Source of the DNA: Ruegeria sp. R13_0
GTDB lineage: Bacteria; Pseudomonadota; Alphaproteobacteria; Rhodobacterales; Rhodobacteraceae
DNA length: 64,000 bases
Assembly: GCF_017743995.1 (NCBI RefSeq)
Contig: NZ_JAGHRB010000007.1
Location: 1-64,000, forward strand
Direction of reading: 5' to 3'
The notes below the pieces were generated by a model, which saw nothing but the letters and a program-made list of their open reading frames with translations, searched no databases and was not told the DNA's origin. Both the position numbers and the translations under genes were made by a program. This document shows, in pieces, positions 24,274 to 32,401 of the stretch; position 1 is the first letter of the stretch; each line of letters opens with the position of its first letter.

Positions 24274-25701
24274 TCAGTTCCCTCGTCCGTTGAAGCTTGT
24301 GTCTTTATAGGCGCGTTCACCGCTGTCGAGATCCTCGACCCAAATCCGCACGGCAGACGTATCTGTACGCGCAGGCCCCGTGTCAGGCGCCGCCGTAATG
24401 TAGACGCGCACCAGTTGCGCAGTATCGGGGGCCACAGTCACAGTTTGCCCGTCAACGCCTTCGATTTCCAGAGCCAAGGCCAGATCGCCAGTCAGAGACA
24501 GATCGAACGGACGTTCTTCGCCATGTTTGTTGCGCAGGCGCACGTCATAGGTGTTGCGGATGGTGCCGTCCGACATCGTTACAAAGGTCGGATTGCGCAC
24601 AGGCGCAACCGTCAGGTCGATTTCGGACCGGATGAACAGAGCAAACAGCAGCGCGAAACCGACCAGAGACCACAACGCGGTATACATGATCGTGCGCGGA
24701 CGTAGAATGTGTTTCCAGATATTCTTGGGGGGCTGACCTGCGCGTTCATGCGCCTCATCACTCAGCGCCATATAGTCGATCAAACCCCGAGGTTTGCCGA
24801 TCTTGGCCATCATGTCGTCGCAGGCGTCAATGCACAGGGCGCAGGTGATGCACTCCAACTGCTGACCATCGCGAATGTCGATACCAACGGGGCAGACATT
24901 CACGCAGGCCATGCAGTCGATGCAATCGCCCAGCTCGGAATCGGCCGTGCGCTTGCCTTTGCCGCGTGGCTCACCGCGCCATTCGCGATAGCCGACGACC
25001 AGAGTGTCCTCGTCCATCATCGCGGCCTGAATGCGTGGCCATGGGCAGGCATAGATGCAGATCTGTTCGCGCGCGAAGCCACCAAAGAGGAAGGTGGTGC
25101 CGGTCAGGATCAACATGGTCGTATAGGCAACGGGGTGTGCGTTGCCGGTCACCAGATCCCGCAGAAGGGTTGGCGCGTCGGCAAAGTAGAAGACCCAGGC
25201 CCCGCCGGTTGCGAGGCCGATCAGGAACCATGCGGTCCATTTCGTCAGACGCAAACGGGCCTTGCGGAGGTCCATCTTCTCTTGCCGGTGCAGGCGTAAG
25301 CGGGCATTGCGGTCGCCCTCGATCCAGCGTTCGACCAGAATGAACAGGTCGGTCCAGACGGTCTGCGGGCAGGCATATCCGCACCACACCCGGCCCAAGG
25401 CCGATGTGAACAGGAACAGGCCAAGACCGGCCATGATCAGCAGGCCCGCAACAAAGTAAAATTCATGCGGCCAGATCTCGATCCAGAAGAAATAGAAACG
25501 GCGGTTTGCCAGGTCCAGCAGCACAGCCTGATCCGGCAGGCTGGGCCCCCGGTCCCATCTGATCCATGGGGTGACGTAGTAGATCCCCAAGGTCACAATC
25601 AGGATAATCCATTTCAGGTTCCGGAACGGACCTGAGACACGCCGAGGAAAGATAGGTTCTCGGGCGGCATACAAGCTGGGGGCGGGATCGGAATCGCTCA
25701 C
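24274..25701 (-). CDS. ccoG: Cytochrome c oxidase accessory protein CcoG (RdxA/FixG)
   Basis: CcoG is an inner-membrane iron-sulfur protein involved in copper reduction or handling during cbb3 assembly. The 475-residue protein has several membrane helices, the motif WCGYACPQTVW, and near residues 258-296 a ferredoxin-like double cluster CIDCMACVNVCPVG followed by CITCALCIDACDDM. The C-terminal third is an Ig-like periplasmic domain. It is first in ccoGHIS and preceded by an FNR-type site at 25764-25777. Confidence 0.95.
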   Translation of the reverse strand: MSDSDPAPSLYAAREPIFPRRVSGPFRNLKWIILIVTLGIYYVTPWIRWDRGPSLPDQAVLLDLANRRFYFFWIEIWPHEFYFVAGLLIMAGLGLFLFTSALGRVWCGYACPQTVWTDLFILVERWIEGDRNARLRLHRQEKMDLRKARLRLTKWTAWFLIGLATGGAWVFYFADAPTLLRDLVTGNAHPVAYTTMLILTGTTFLFGGFAREQICIYACPWPRIQAAMMDEDTLVVGYREWRGEPRGKGKRTADSELGDCIDCMACVNVCPVGIDIRDGQQLECITCALCIDACDDMMAKIGKPRGLIDYMALSDEAHERAGQPPKNIWKHILRPRTIMYTALWSLVGFALLFALFIRSEIDLTVAPVRNPTFVTMSDGTIRNTYDVRLRNKHGEERPFDLSLTGDLALALEIEGVDGQTVTVAPDTAQLVRVYITAAPDTGPARTDTSAVRIWVEDLDSGERAYKDTSFNGRGN

Positions 25702-25763
25702 TGGCTGGCTCCAAGGATGGGTCTTATGGAAGTGTGTTCTTCCAGATCATGGACGCGCAAACA

Positions 25764-25777
25764 TTGACATGGGTCAA
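25764..25777 (-). promoter_or_regulatory. FnrL-type binding site upstream of ccoG
   Basis: TTGACATGGGTCAA is a perfect 5-bp dyad with a 4-nt centre, matching the FNR family site TTGAT-N4-ATCAA in 8 of 10 fixed positions. It is centred about 69 bp upstream of the ccoG start codon. FnrL is encoded at 31597-32340. Confidence 0.8.
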
Positions 25778-25800
25778 AACGCGCATCGGACAATCACCTT

Positions 25801-26679
25801 TTACCGCACGTCACCCGCCTGCCGCCTCAGCCAGCTCACAAATGTCTTTACCGCCGGTCTAAGAGGCGTTTTAGCCGTCAAAACGTGATATCCGCTGCTT
25901 TCAGGCTCAGTATGGAGCTCAACAAGGCGGCCCGCCTTGATGTCATGCTCGACGAAATGTCGCACCGTGGCTGTGACGCCCTGCCCTGCCCGCAGCCCTT
26001 CCAGCAGCAAGGTCCCCGGTAATGAGATGCGCCGCCCCTGAGGCGGGTGATCCACCCCGCGTCTGGCCAGCCAGGTCGAGGCCTCGGTGGTGCCGAACTC
26101 TTCCAGCCAAGGCAGCTGGCTCAACTCTTCCGGCGTCCAATCTGATCGACCGCCCAGCAGGCTGGGGGCCGCGACGACGACAAAAGGGGTTTCAAGCAGC
26201 ATTTCGCAGTCCACACCGGGCCACCCACCGGACCCGTATCTGATCGCAACATCAACACCGCCCGGCGTCAGTTCCACCAAATGCGGAGAAGGGTCGATCG
26301 TCAGGCTGATTTCAGGGAACTTGGCCTGAAATTCCGGCAGTCGCGGCATCAACCACGAAGCGGCGAAGGTTGGCGTCAGCGACACGTGAACCGGACGGGC
26401 GCCACCTGCGCTCATCACCTCTTCCACGGCAGCGCCGATTGAACCGAACCCAAGCTGCACGGCACGGGCCAGATGCACGCCTTCGGGTGTCAGGGAGAGG
26501 GACTTTCCATCGCGCCGGACCAGAGCGACACCCATGTGCTTCTCCAGCACGCGCAACTGTTGGCTTATGGCAGCGTGACTCACATTCAGCGCCGCTCCGG
26601 CCTGCACCACACCACCCTTTTCAGCAAAGGCCGAAAAAGCGCGAAGGGACGAGAGCGGAGGCAGTTTCAACCAGTTCAT
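25801..26679 (-). CDS. LysR-family transcriptional regulator
   Basis: The ATG at 26679 gives 292 residues (MNWLKLPPLSSLRAFSAFAE), the typical LysR length and start; the frame is open far upstream but without family sequence. The winged helix-turn-helix covers residues 8-65 (GAALNVSHAAISQQLRVLEK). The effector domain includes VHVSLTPTFAASWLMPRLPEF, the pattern of GcvA-like LysR proteins. The effector is unknown. It lies between ccoP and ccoG and is divergent from a 52-residue ORF; an inverted repeat covers its own start codon, suggesting autorepression. Confidence 0.88.
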   Translation of the reverse strand: MNWLKLPPLSSLRAFSAFAEKGGVVQAGAALNVSHAAISQQLRVLEKHMGVALVRRDGKSLSLTPEGVHLARAVQLGFGSIGAAVEEVMSAGGARPVHVSLTPTFAASWLMPRLPEFQAKFPEISLTIDPSPHLVELTPGGVDVAIRYGSGGWPGVDCEMLLETPFVVVAAPSLLGGRSDWTPEELSQLPWLEEFGTTEASTWLARRGVDHPPQGRRISLPGTLLLEGLRAGQGVTATVRHFVEHDIKAGRLVELHTEPESSGYHVLTAKTPLRPAVKTFVSWLRRQAGDVR

Positions 26680-26700
26680 ATGTAATCCTTGCTTACATAT
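26678..26700. promoter_or_regulatory. Inverted repeat over the lysR start codon (candidate LysR operator)
   Basis: Perfect 8-bp arms atatgtaa and ttacatat flank a 7-nt spacer. The element includes the T-N11-A pattern of LysR sites and overlaps the ATG at 26677-26679. It lies 79 bp upstream of the divergent small ORF at 26779. Confidence 0.6.
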
Positions 26701-26778
26701 AGAAATAGCAATTGGCTCGCATCCTGTACAGGGAAACATCATCCTTGACGCATACAGAAAACGCGAAAGGAAAGCCCC

Positions 26779-26937
26779 ATGCTGAGTGTTTTTGCGAAAT
26801 CGTTCATGACTGCGACACGGATCAACGAGCCCAATCTCAGGGACGTGCCGAAACCAACCCGCAATAAAGCGCGCTGGTTGCCCGAGCATCACTGGTGGAG
26901 GAAACACCCGCGTACGGTCGATCTTGACAGCCTTTGA
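26779..26937 (+). CDS. Small basic protein of unknown function, divergent from lysR
   Basis: A 52-codon frame from the ATG at 26779 to TGA at 26937, with a good ribosome binding site (GAAAGGAAAG, 6-7 nt upstream). The protein is soluble and basic, with no signal peptide or membrane helix. It has a proline/arginine segment VPKPTRNKARW and a Trp/His-rich core LPEHHWWRKHPR (residues 34-45). I do not recognise a family. Its position opposite a LysR gene with an operator in between makes it the probable regulated target. The next downstream gene is on the other strand, so it is monocistronic. Confidence 0.6.
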   Translation: MLSVFAKSFMTATRINEPNLRDVPKPTRNKARWLPEHHWWRKHPRTVDLDSL

Positions 26938-26970
26938 AACGCGGCCTGTTCTGGTTTAGGTTTGGAAATA

Positions 26971-27018
26971 GGCACCGGCTGTTCAGGAAACGCGCGAACA
27001 GATGGAACAGCCGGTGCC
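26971..27018. terminator. Shared hairpin between the small ORF and ccoP
   Basis: Perfect 14-bp arms ggcaccggctgttc and gaacagccggtgcc with a 20-nt loop lie between the convergent small ORF and ccoP. No clear T-run follows on either strand (minus-strand tail TATTTCC), so efficient termination is uncertain. Confidence 0.55.
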
Positions 27019-27061
27019 GGGACCCAGGGGCAGCAAGCCGCCCCAAGGTATTCTTGTAGCC

Positions 27062-27925
27062 TTACTGACCGCCACCCAGTTGGTGGACATAGGCGGTCAC
27101 GGCGCGAATCTGCGCCTCGGTCAGGCGGGTATCCCAGTTGGGCATCACGCCAAAGCGGCTGTAGGTCACCGTCTCAGTGAGGGCCTCTTCGCTGCCGCCA
27201 TAGAGCCAGATGGCATCCGTCAGGTTCGGCGCGCCCTGGAAGACGTCGCCTTTACCGTCCTCGCCGTGACAAGCGGCACAATTGTCTTCAAAGACAACCT
27301 TACCTGCCTGCGCCGCCGCATCGTCGGTCTGCGCATTGGTCAGCGACATCACGTATTGAACCACCTGAGTGATCTCTTCACCTTCGAGGAGTTCGCCAAA
27401 GGCCGGCATTTCGGAGTAACGCGCATCGTCGCTTTCCTCGTTCCGGATCCCATAGCTGACGGTGAAATGGATATCTTCCATCGTGCCGCCCCACAGCCAT
27501 GCGTCATCCAGCAGGTTCGGGAAGCCCGCCGCGCCCTGCGCGCCCGAGCCGTGGCACTGCGCACACCAGGTGCGGAACACGGCGCTGCCTGCGTTGACGG
27601 CATATTGCTGCAACTCAGGGTCCGCCGAGATTTCCTCGAGCGGGGTTTCGACCAGCTTGGCGTTCCACGGGGCGTTGGCCTCTTCGAACGAAACCAGCTC
27701 TTGCTGTACCTCGGCCCGGGATGACCAGCCTGTGATCCCTGCTGTCGCCGACTGAACCAGAGGCCATGCGGGATACATGATCGTGTAGATCACACCCCAG
27801 AAGATCGTGGCGTAGAAGGTCCACAGCCACCAGCGGGGCATCGGGTTGTCAAATTCTTCGATGCCGTCCCAGCTGTGACCGGTTGTATTCGGGTCACCCG
27901 GCTGTTTGTCAGGTATCTTGCTCAT
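27062..27925 (-). CDS. ccoP: cbb3 oxidase subunit III, dihaem cytochrome CcoP
   Basis: CcoP carries electrons from soluble cytochrome c or the bc1 complex into the cbb3 oxidase. It has 287 residues with an N-terminal membrane anchor (about residues 33-55) and two periplasmic haem c domains: CAQCH at 121-125 and CAACH at 216-220. Its start overlaps the ccoQ stop by 4 bp. It is the last gene of ccoNOQP. Confidence 0.96.
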   Translation of the reverse strand: MSKIPDKQPGDPNTTGHSWDGIEEFDNPMPRWWLWTFYATIFWGVIYTIMYPAWPLVQSATAGITGWSSRAEVQQELVSFEEANAPWNAKLVETPLEEISADPELQQYAVNAGSAVFRTWCAQCHGSGAQGAAGFPNLLDDAWLWGGTMEDIHFTVSYGIRNEESDDARYSEMPAFGELLEGEEITQVVQYVMSLTNAQTDDAAAQAGKVVFEDNCAACHGEDGKGDVFQGAPNLTDAIWLYGGSEEALTETVTYSRFGVMPNWDTRLTEAQIRAVTAYVHQLGGGQ

Positions 27926-28128
27926 GGCCGCGCCTCCTTGGATGTGGCGGGTTGGTCTTGCTGCGGTGCGGGTGCATCAACGTGCCGGAAAGGGATGTTG
28001 GCGGTGTCGCTGTATTCCTTGCTGGCGCCTGGGCGGAACACCCAGACAATGATGCCAACAAAGAAGGCGAACAGCAGAAGCAACATCCAGCTATCTGCGA
28101 ACTGCCTCAGGAGAGTATATTCTTCCAT
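27922..28128 (-). CDS. ccoQ: cbb3 oxidase subunit IV CcoQ
   Basis: A 68-residue single-helix membrane protein (hydrophobic about residues 14-32: [19 protein letters not shown]) followed by a polar tail, as in CcoQ/FixQ, which stabilises the CcoNO-CcoP assembly. It lies 11 bp after ccoO and overlaps ccoP by 4 bp. Confidence 0.93.
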   Translation of the reverse strand: MEEYTLLRQFADSWMLLLLFAFFVGIIVWVFRPGASKEYSDTANIPFRHVDAPAPQQDQPATSKEARP

Positions 28129-28139
28129 TACACCCTCCC

Positions 28140-28868
28140 TCAGCGGCTTGCGTCAGGCGTGAAGGTCGAGAAGTCGACCAGCGTGCCCAGCATTTGCAGA
28201 TAGGCGATCAGCGCGTCAGCTTCGGTCAGGTCGGATTGACCATCGAAGTTGCGCACGTTGACCTTGTCACCGTAGCGCTCCAGCAGCCCGTCATAGTCAC
28301 TGTCGGGATCAGCCTGAGCGTAGAAGTCCGCTTGCGCGTTCTCCAGCATCTCGTCGGTGTACGGAGTACCGACCACAGCGTTTGCCGCCATAACATCGCC
28401 GATATACTTGCCGTCGATCTTGCGGTTTTCGAGGAAGCCATATTTCGGCATCACCGATTCCGGTACCACCGATTGCGCATCGCGCAGGTGGCGTACATGC
28501 CAATCGTCCGAGTAACGGCCGCCGACACGTGCCAGATCAGGCCCGGTCCGCTTGGACCCCCACTGGAACGGGTGGTCATACATCGACTCGGCCGCCAGCG
28601 AGTAGTGGCCATAGCGTTCGACCTCGTCCCGCATGGGGCGGATCATCTGGCTATGGCAGACATAGCAGCCTTCGCGGATGTAGATTTCACGGCCCGCCAT
28701 CTCGAGAGGGGTGTAAGGGCGCATGCCCTCCACCTTCTCGATTGTGTTCTCAAGATAGAACAGCGGGGTGATCTGAACGATGCCACCGATGGTCACGACC
28801 AGAAAGCTGAAGATCAGCAAAAGGGTCGCGTTGGTCTCAAGCACTTTGTGTTTGTCAAGAATTGCCAT
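28140..28868 (-). CDS. ccoO: cbb3 oxidase subunit II, monohaem cytochrome CcoO
   Basis: CcoO is the membrane-anchored monohaem cytochrome c subunit passing electrons to CcoN. The 242-residue product has one N-terminal membrane helix (about 15-35) and the haem site [10 protein letters not shown] near residue 75. The distal methionine is likely within [10 protein letters not shown]. It lies 14 bp after ccoN. Confidence 0.96.
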   Translation of the reverse strand: MAILDKHKVLETNATLLLIFSFLVVTIGGIVQITPLFYLENTIEKVEGMRPYTPLEMAGREIYIREGCYVCHSQMIRPMRDEVERYGHYSLAAESMYDHPFQWGSKRTGPDLARVGGRYSDDWHVRHLRDAQSVVPESVMPKYGFLENRKIDGKYIGDVMAANAVVGTPYTDEMLENAQADFYAQADPDSDYDGLLERYGDKVNVRNFDGQSDLTEADALIAYLQMLGTLVDFSTFTPDASR

Positions 28869-28882
28869 TGCTCCGGCCTCCT

Positions 28883-30490
28883 TTATTCAGCCGGGACTGC
28901 GACGGTCAGGCTGGCCTCTTTGGCCGGTGCCTTACGCACAGTCATCCACAGGTTGTAGCACATGATCACCGAGCCAGCGAGGAACAGAACCCCACCCAGA
29001 CCGCGAACCACATACATCGGGAACTTGGCGGCAACGGTGTCAGCGAACGAGTTCACCAGGAAGCCGTTGGCATCCACTTCGCGCCACATCAGGCCTTCCA
29101 TGATACCGGTGACCCACATCGATGCGGCGTAGAGAACGATACCGATCGTGGCGAGCCAGAAGTGCCAGCTGACCATCTGTAGCGAGTACAGACGCTCACG
29201 CTTCCACAGGACAGGCACCAGATAGTACAGCGCACCAAAGGTGATCATGCCGTTCCAGCCCAGCGCGCCCGAATGTACGTGACCAATGGTCCAGTCGGTG
29301 TAATGGCTGAGCGAGTTCACCGCACGGATCGACATCATCGGACCCTCAAAGGTGGACATGCCATAGAAGCCAACCGAGATGACCATCATACGGATGATCG
29401 GGTCGGTGCGCAGCTTGTCCCATGCGCCCGACAAGGTCATCAGACCGTTGATCATACCACCCCAGGACGGCATCCACAGTACGATCGAGAACACCATGCC
29501 CAGCGTCGAGGCCCAATCCGGCAACGCAGTATAGTGCAGGTGGTGCGGACCGGCCCAGATATACAGGAAGATCAGCGCCCAGAAGTGGATGATCGATAGC
29601 TTGTAGGAGAATACGGGACGTTCGGCCTGTTTCGGGATGAAGTAGTACATCATGCCCAGGAAGCCCGCAGTCAGGAAGAAGCCCACAGCGTTGTGGCCAT
29701 ACCACCACTGGATCATAGCATCCTGTACGCCCGACCAGACGATAACCGATTTCGAACCCCAGATACTGACCGGGATGGTCATGTTGTTGACCACGTGCAG
29801 CATCGCAACGGTCACGATAAAGGCCAGGTAGAACCAGTTGGCCACATAGATATGCGGCTCTTTCCGTTTGATGATCGTACCCAGATAGACAGCCAGATAG
29901 GCGACCCAGACGATGGTCAGCCACAGGTCCACATACCATTCAGGCTCGGCATATTCCTTGGACTGCGTGCCACCCAGAACATATCCGGTCGCTGCCAGAA
30001 CGATGAACAGCTGATAGCCCCAGAACACGAACCAGGCCAGGTTTCCGCCCCACAGACGCGCCGCGCTGGTGCGTTGGACCACGTAGAACGAGGTCGCGAT
30101 CAGAGCGTTACCGCCAAAGGCAAAAATCACCGCCGAGGTGTGCAGCGGACGCAACCGCCCAAAGTTCAGATAGCCTTGCGCCCATTCGAAGTTGAGCGTC
30201 GGAAATGCCAGCTGGAACGCAATAAAAGTTCCCGCCAGGAACCCGACCACGCCCCAGAAGGCAGTTGCGATCACGCCGTAGCGGATCACGCCGTCCATGT
30301 ACTCGCCGGAGCGATCGACAAGAATATCTGGCTCATCCGTGTTTCGAAGCGTCCAGATGAACAGACCACCGGCGATGATCATCACCAGTATCGCATGCAC
30401 CTGATACGCCAAATCGCGTGCATAATTGGACCCGATCGCGGCAAACAGCACGACCAGACCAAGCACGATCAGCTTGATGTAATTCGACAT
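28883..30490 (-). CDS. ccoN: cbb3 oxidase catalytic subunit I CcoN
   Basis: The catalytic subunit reduces oxygen at a haem b3-CuB site with high affinity, pumping protons across the inner membrane. The 535-residue product has about twelve membrane helices with conserved histidines, including [20 protein letters not shown] and the haem-ligand segment [17 protein letters not shown]. It is first in ccoNOQP. An FNR-type site at 30584-30597 and a TACATT -10 element at 30558-30563 are placed as in a class II FNR-activated promoter. Confidence 0.97.
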   Translation of the reverse strand: MSNYIKLIVLGLVVLFAAIGSNYARDLAYQVHAILVMIIAGGLFIWTLRNTDEPDILVDRSGEYMDGVIRYGVIATAFWGVVGFLAGTFIAFQLAFPTLNFEWAQGYLNFGRLRPLHTSAVIFAFGGNALIATSFYVVQRTSAARLWGGNLAWFVFWGYQLFIVLAATGYVLGGTQSKEYAEPEWYVDLWLTIVWVAYLAVYLGTIIKRKEPHIYVANWFYLAFIVTVAMLHVVNNMTIPVSIWGSKSVIVWSGVQDAMIQWWYGHNAVGFFLTAGFLGMMYYFIPKQAERPVFSYKLSIIHFWALIFLYIWAGPHHLHYTALPDWASTLGMVFSIVLWMPSWGGMINGLMTLSGAWDKLRTDPIIRMMVISVGFYGMSTFEGPMMSIRAVNSLSHYTDWTIGHVHSGALGWNGMITFGALYYLVPVLWKRERLYSLQMVSWHFWLATIGIVLYAASMWVTGIMEGLMWREVDANGFLVNSFADTVAAKFPMYVVRGLGGVLFLAGSVIMCYNLWMTVRKAPAKEASLTVAVPAE

Positions 30491-30583
30491 ATTGCGTCCC
30501 TTTACCCTGCCCTGCGCGATTTACGTGCCGCACAGAACCTTTTTGACTGTCCACCGTAATGTAGAAGAACACCCTCTGCCGCT

Positions 30584-30597
30584 TTGATCTGAGTCAA
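30584..30597. promoter_or_regulatory. FnrL-type site between ccoN and the stress protein gene
   Basis: TTGATCTGAGTCAA has one canonical half site (TTGAT) and one near-canonical half (GTCAA) separated by 4 nt. Its centre is about 30 bp from a TACATT -10 element serving ccoN, which puts it close to -40 from the likely transcript start. It also lies 87 bp upstream of the plus-strand stress protein gene, so it may control both. Confidence 0.85.
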
Positions 30598-30683
30598 GAC
30601 AATCCGTTGTTTTCTGTGACACCCATAGTCAAGTGGAGGGGCGCTGGTCGCATTGGATCGGCTGCTCGAAAGACGAGGTCGAT

Positions 30684-31523
30684 ATGGCTTACAAATCAAT
30701 TCTCACAATCATGACGGAAACTACGAATGCGCAGGCAGCGTTGTCTCAGGCAGCGGCATTGGCCGAAGCGCAGGATGGTCATGCCGAGGCCCTGTGCCTG
30801 GGTGTCGATCGCAGTCAGACAGGGTATTACTACGCCGGGGCGAACGCACTTATCCTTCAGGAAACCCTCAGCCGGGCGAATGCCGAGGCCGATGAGCTGC
30901 TCAGCTATGCTCAGAACTTTCTGGGAAAAACCAACGCGCGCTGGTCGGCCGAAAACGGAGTCGCCCAGATCGCGGACATCGGACGCCACGTGGCCCATCG
31001 GGCCCGATTCTCGGATCTGGTTGTCCTGCCACATCCCTATGGCGAAGGGCGCGGGGCCGAGGCGGAATCGATTGTCGAAGCCGCCATGTTCGAAGGTCAC
31101 GCTCCGGTCATGGTCGTCCCGAACGCGGGGCAACCTGTTTCGAAGCCTAAAAACATCATGATCGCGTGGAACGAAAGCGTCGAGGCTATGCGCGCGGTGC
31201 GCTGCGCCCTGCCATTTCTGAAAGATGCCGATCTGGCACGTATCGTGGTGATCGACCCGCCACGGCATGGGCCCGACCGCTCTGACCCAGGTGGCATGCT
31301 GTCCCAGATGCTCGCGCGGCACGGTGTCCGGTGCGATATCGAAGTCCTCAGCAAAACCATGACGCGGGTGTCTGACATTCTGAACCGCCACGCTACGGAT
31401 ACGGAATCAGATATGATTGTCATGGGCGCCTACGGCCATTCCCGCTTTCGCGAAGCGATCCTGGGCGGTGCGACGCGCAACATGCTGGAACAATCCGCTG
31501 TACCGGTCTTCATGGCACACTGA
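30684..31523 (+). CDS. Universal stress protein, tandem UspA type
   Basis: Universal stress proteins bind ATP or other ligands during growth arrest and low oxygen. The ATG at 30684 (MAYKSILTIMTE, ribosome binding site GAGG) gives 279 residues. The protein has two Usp-like halves: a degenerate N-terminal half and a C-terminal half with the nucleotide-binding motif GAYGHSRFREAILGGATRNM near residue 248. It is cytoplasmic. Its place between fnrL and ccoN, sharing an FNR site with ccoN, suggests induction at low oxygen. Confidence 0.88.
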   Translation: MAYKSILTIMTETTNAQAALSQAAALAEAQDGHAEALCLGVDRSQTGYYYAGANALILQETLSRANAEADELLSYAQNFLGKTNARWSAENGVAQIADIGRHVAHRARFSDLVVLPHPYGEGRGAEAESIVEAAMFEGHAPVMVVPNAGQPVSKPKNIMIAWNESVEAMRAVRCALPFLKDADLARIVVIDPPRHGPDRSDPGGMLSQMLARHGVRCDIEVLSKTMTRVSDILNRHATDTESDMIVMGAYGHSRFREAILGGATRNMLEQSAVPVFMAH

Positions 31524-31536
31524 TCGCGTCCTGAAC

Positions 31537-31564
31537 CAAAAAAAGCCGCCCTGCGGGGCGGCTT
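31537..31564 (-). terminator. Intrinsic terminator of fnrL
   Basis: A perfect 9-bp stem (aagccgccc / gggcggctt) with a TGCG loop is followed on the minus strand by seven T. It lies 33 bp beyond the fnrL stop codon and may also end the convergent stress protein transcript. Confidence 0.9.
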
Positions 31565-31596
31565 GATCACCTTGATAAATGACTGGCAGGTGGCGT

Positions 31597-32340
31597 CTAA
31601 ACGAGGAAACCACCGTCCGAGTCGTCTCCGGCCTCTTCCATCAGACGACCCAAGTCTGGGATGGTCACGTGGCGCTTGCCTTCCAGCACGATAACCTCGT
31701 CCTTTTTCAGGGCCGAGATCTGCCGGCTCACCGTTTCAAGCGTCAGACCGAGGTAGTCCGCCATCGCCTCTCGCGTCAGCGGCAGGTCGAACACGAGCGG
31801 ACCTGACAGCCCTTTCTGCGTGATCGAGGCATCCCGGCGCGCGATGATCGAAAGCAGGCTGGCGATCTTCTCCCGCGCCGTCTTGCGACCCAGAACAAGC
31901 ATCCATTCCCGCGCGGCGTCCAGCTCATCCAATGTCATCTGCAATAGCCGATGCGCGATATGAGGGGTCTCGTCCAGCAATGCCTCAAACGGCTTCTTGC
32001 GGAAGCAGCACATCACCACATCTGTGGTGGCCTGAACGTCATAGGGCGCAGAATCACGCCCCGGTCGCCCGACGAAATCACTGGGCAGCAACAGACCCAC
32101 CATCTGGGTCCGCCCGTCCTCCATCGTCTGGGTCAGGGACGCGATACCCGAAACCACCGAGCCGACAAAATTCATCTGATCGCCGGACCAGATGATCGTC
32201 TGACCCGCTTCGAAACTGCGATAATATTTAATCTCTTCAAGGGACTGCAGCTCGTCCGCATCGCACCGCGCACAGACGGCCCGATGACGAATCGGGCATT
32301 CATCACAGTTGGAATGATCAAACTTTAGCTCTACTGACAT
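31597..32340 (-). CDS. fnrL: Oxygen-sensing FNR-family regulator FnrL
   Basis: A CRP/FNR regulator that loses its [4Fe-4S] cluster in oxygen. The ATG at 32340 (behind AGGAAAG) gives 247 residues starting MSVELKFDH. The cluster cysteines are present: C12, C15, C23, C26 in the N-terminal knot and C111/C112 in the sensory domain. The recognition helix LETVSRQIS has the E..SR residues of FNR, predicting TTGAT-type sites, three of which occur in this window. One of these sites begins 13 bp upstream of its own start codon, suggesting autorepression. Confidence 0.95.
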   Translation of the reverse strand: MSVELKFDHSNCDECPIRHRAVCARCDADELQSLEEIKYYRSFEAGQTIIWSGDQMNFVGSVVSGIASLTQTMEDGRTQMVGLLLPSDFVGRPGRDSAPYDVQATTDVVMCCFRKKPFEALLDETPHIAHRLLQMTLDELDAAREWMLVLGRKTAREKIASLLSIIARRDASITQKGLSGPLVFDLPLTREAMADYLGLTLETVSRQISALKKDEVIVLEGKRHVTIPDLGRLMEEAGDDSDGGFLV

Positions 32341-32352
32341 TCGCTTTCCTAC

Positions 32353-32366
32353 TTGATCTCTGTCAA
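32353..32366. promoter_or_regulatory. FnrL-type site between fnrL and hemN
   Basis: TTGATCTCTGTCAA lies in the 61-bp divergent gap. Its centre is 19-20 bp upstream of the fnrL start codon and 42-43 bp upstream of the hemN start codon. Confidence 0.85.
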
Positions 32367-32401
32367 AGCAACCAAGACTTGGGTCCCTTAAAGGTATCTC
32401 C

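Noticed and set aside
26837..27046. A 69-codon minus-strand frame overlapping the small ORF and the hairpin near 27000
   Set aside because: It has no ribosome binding site and runs through an inverted repeat; the plus-strand 52-codon frame has better signals.
30633..30683. An earlier start for the universal stress protein adding 17 residues
   Set aside because: The extension lies in the promoter region near the -10 candidate and has no Usp sequence; the ATG at 30684 has GAGG upstream and matches the family start.
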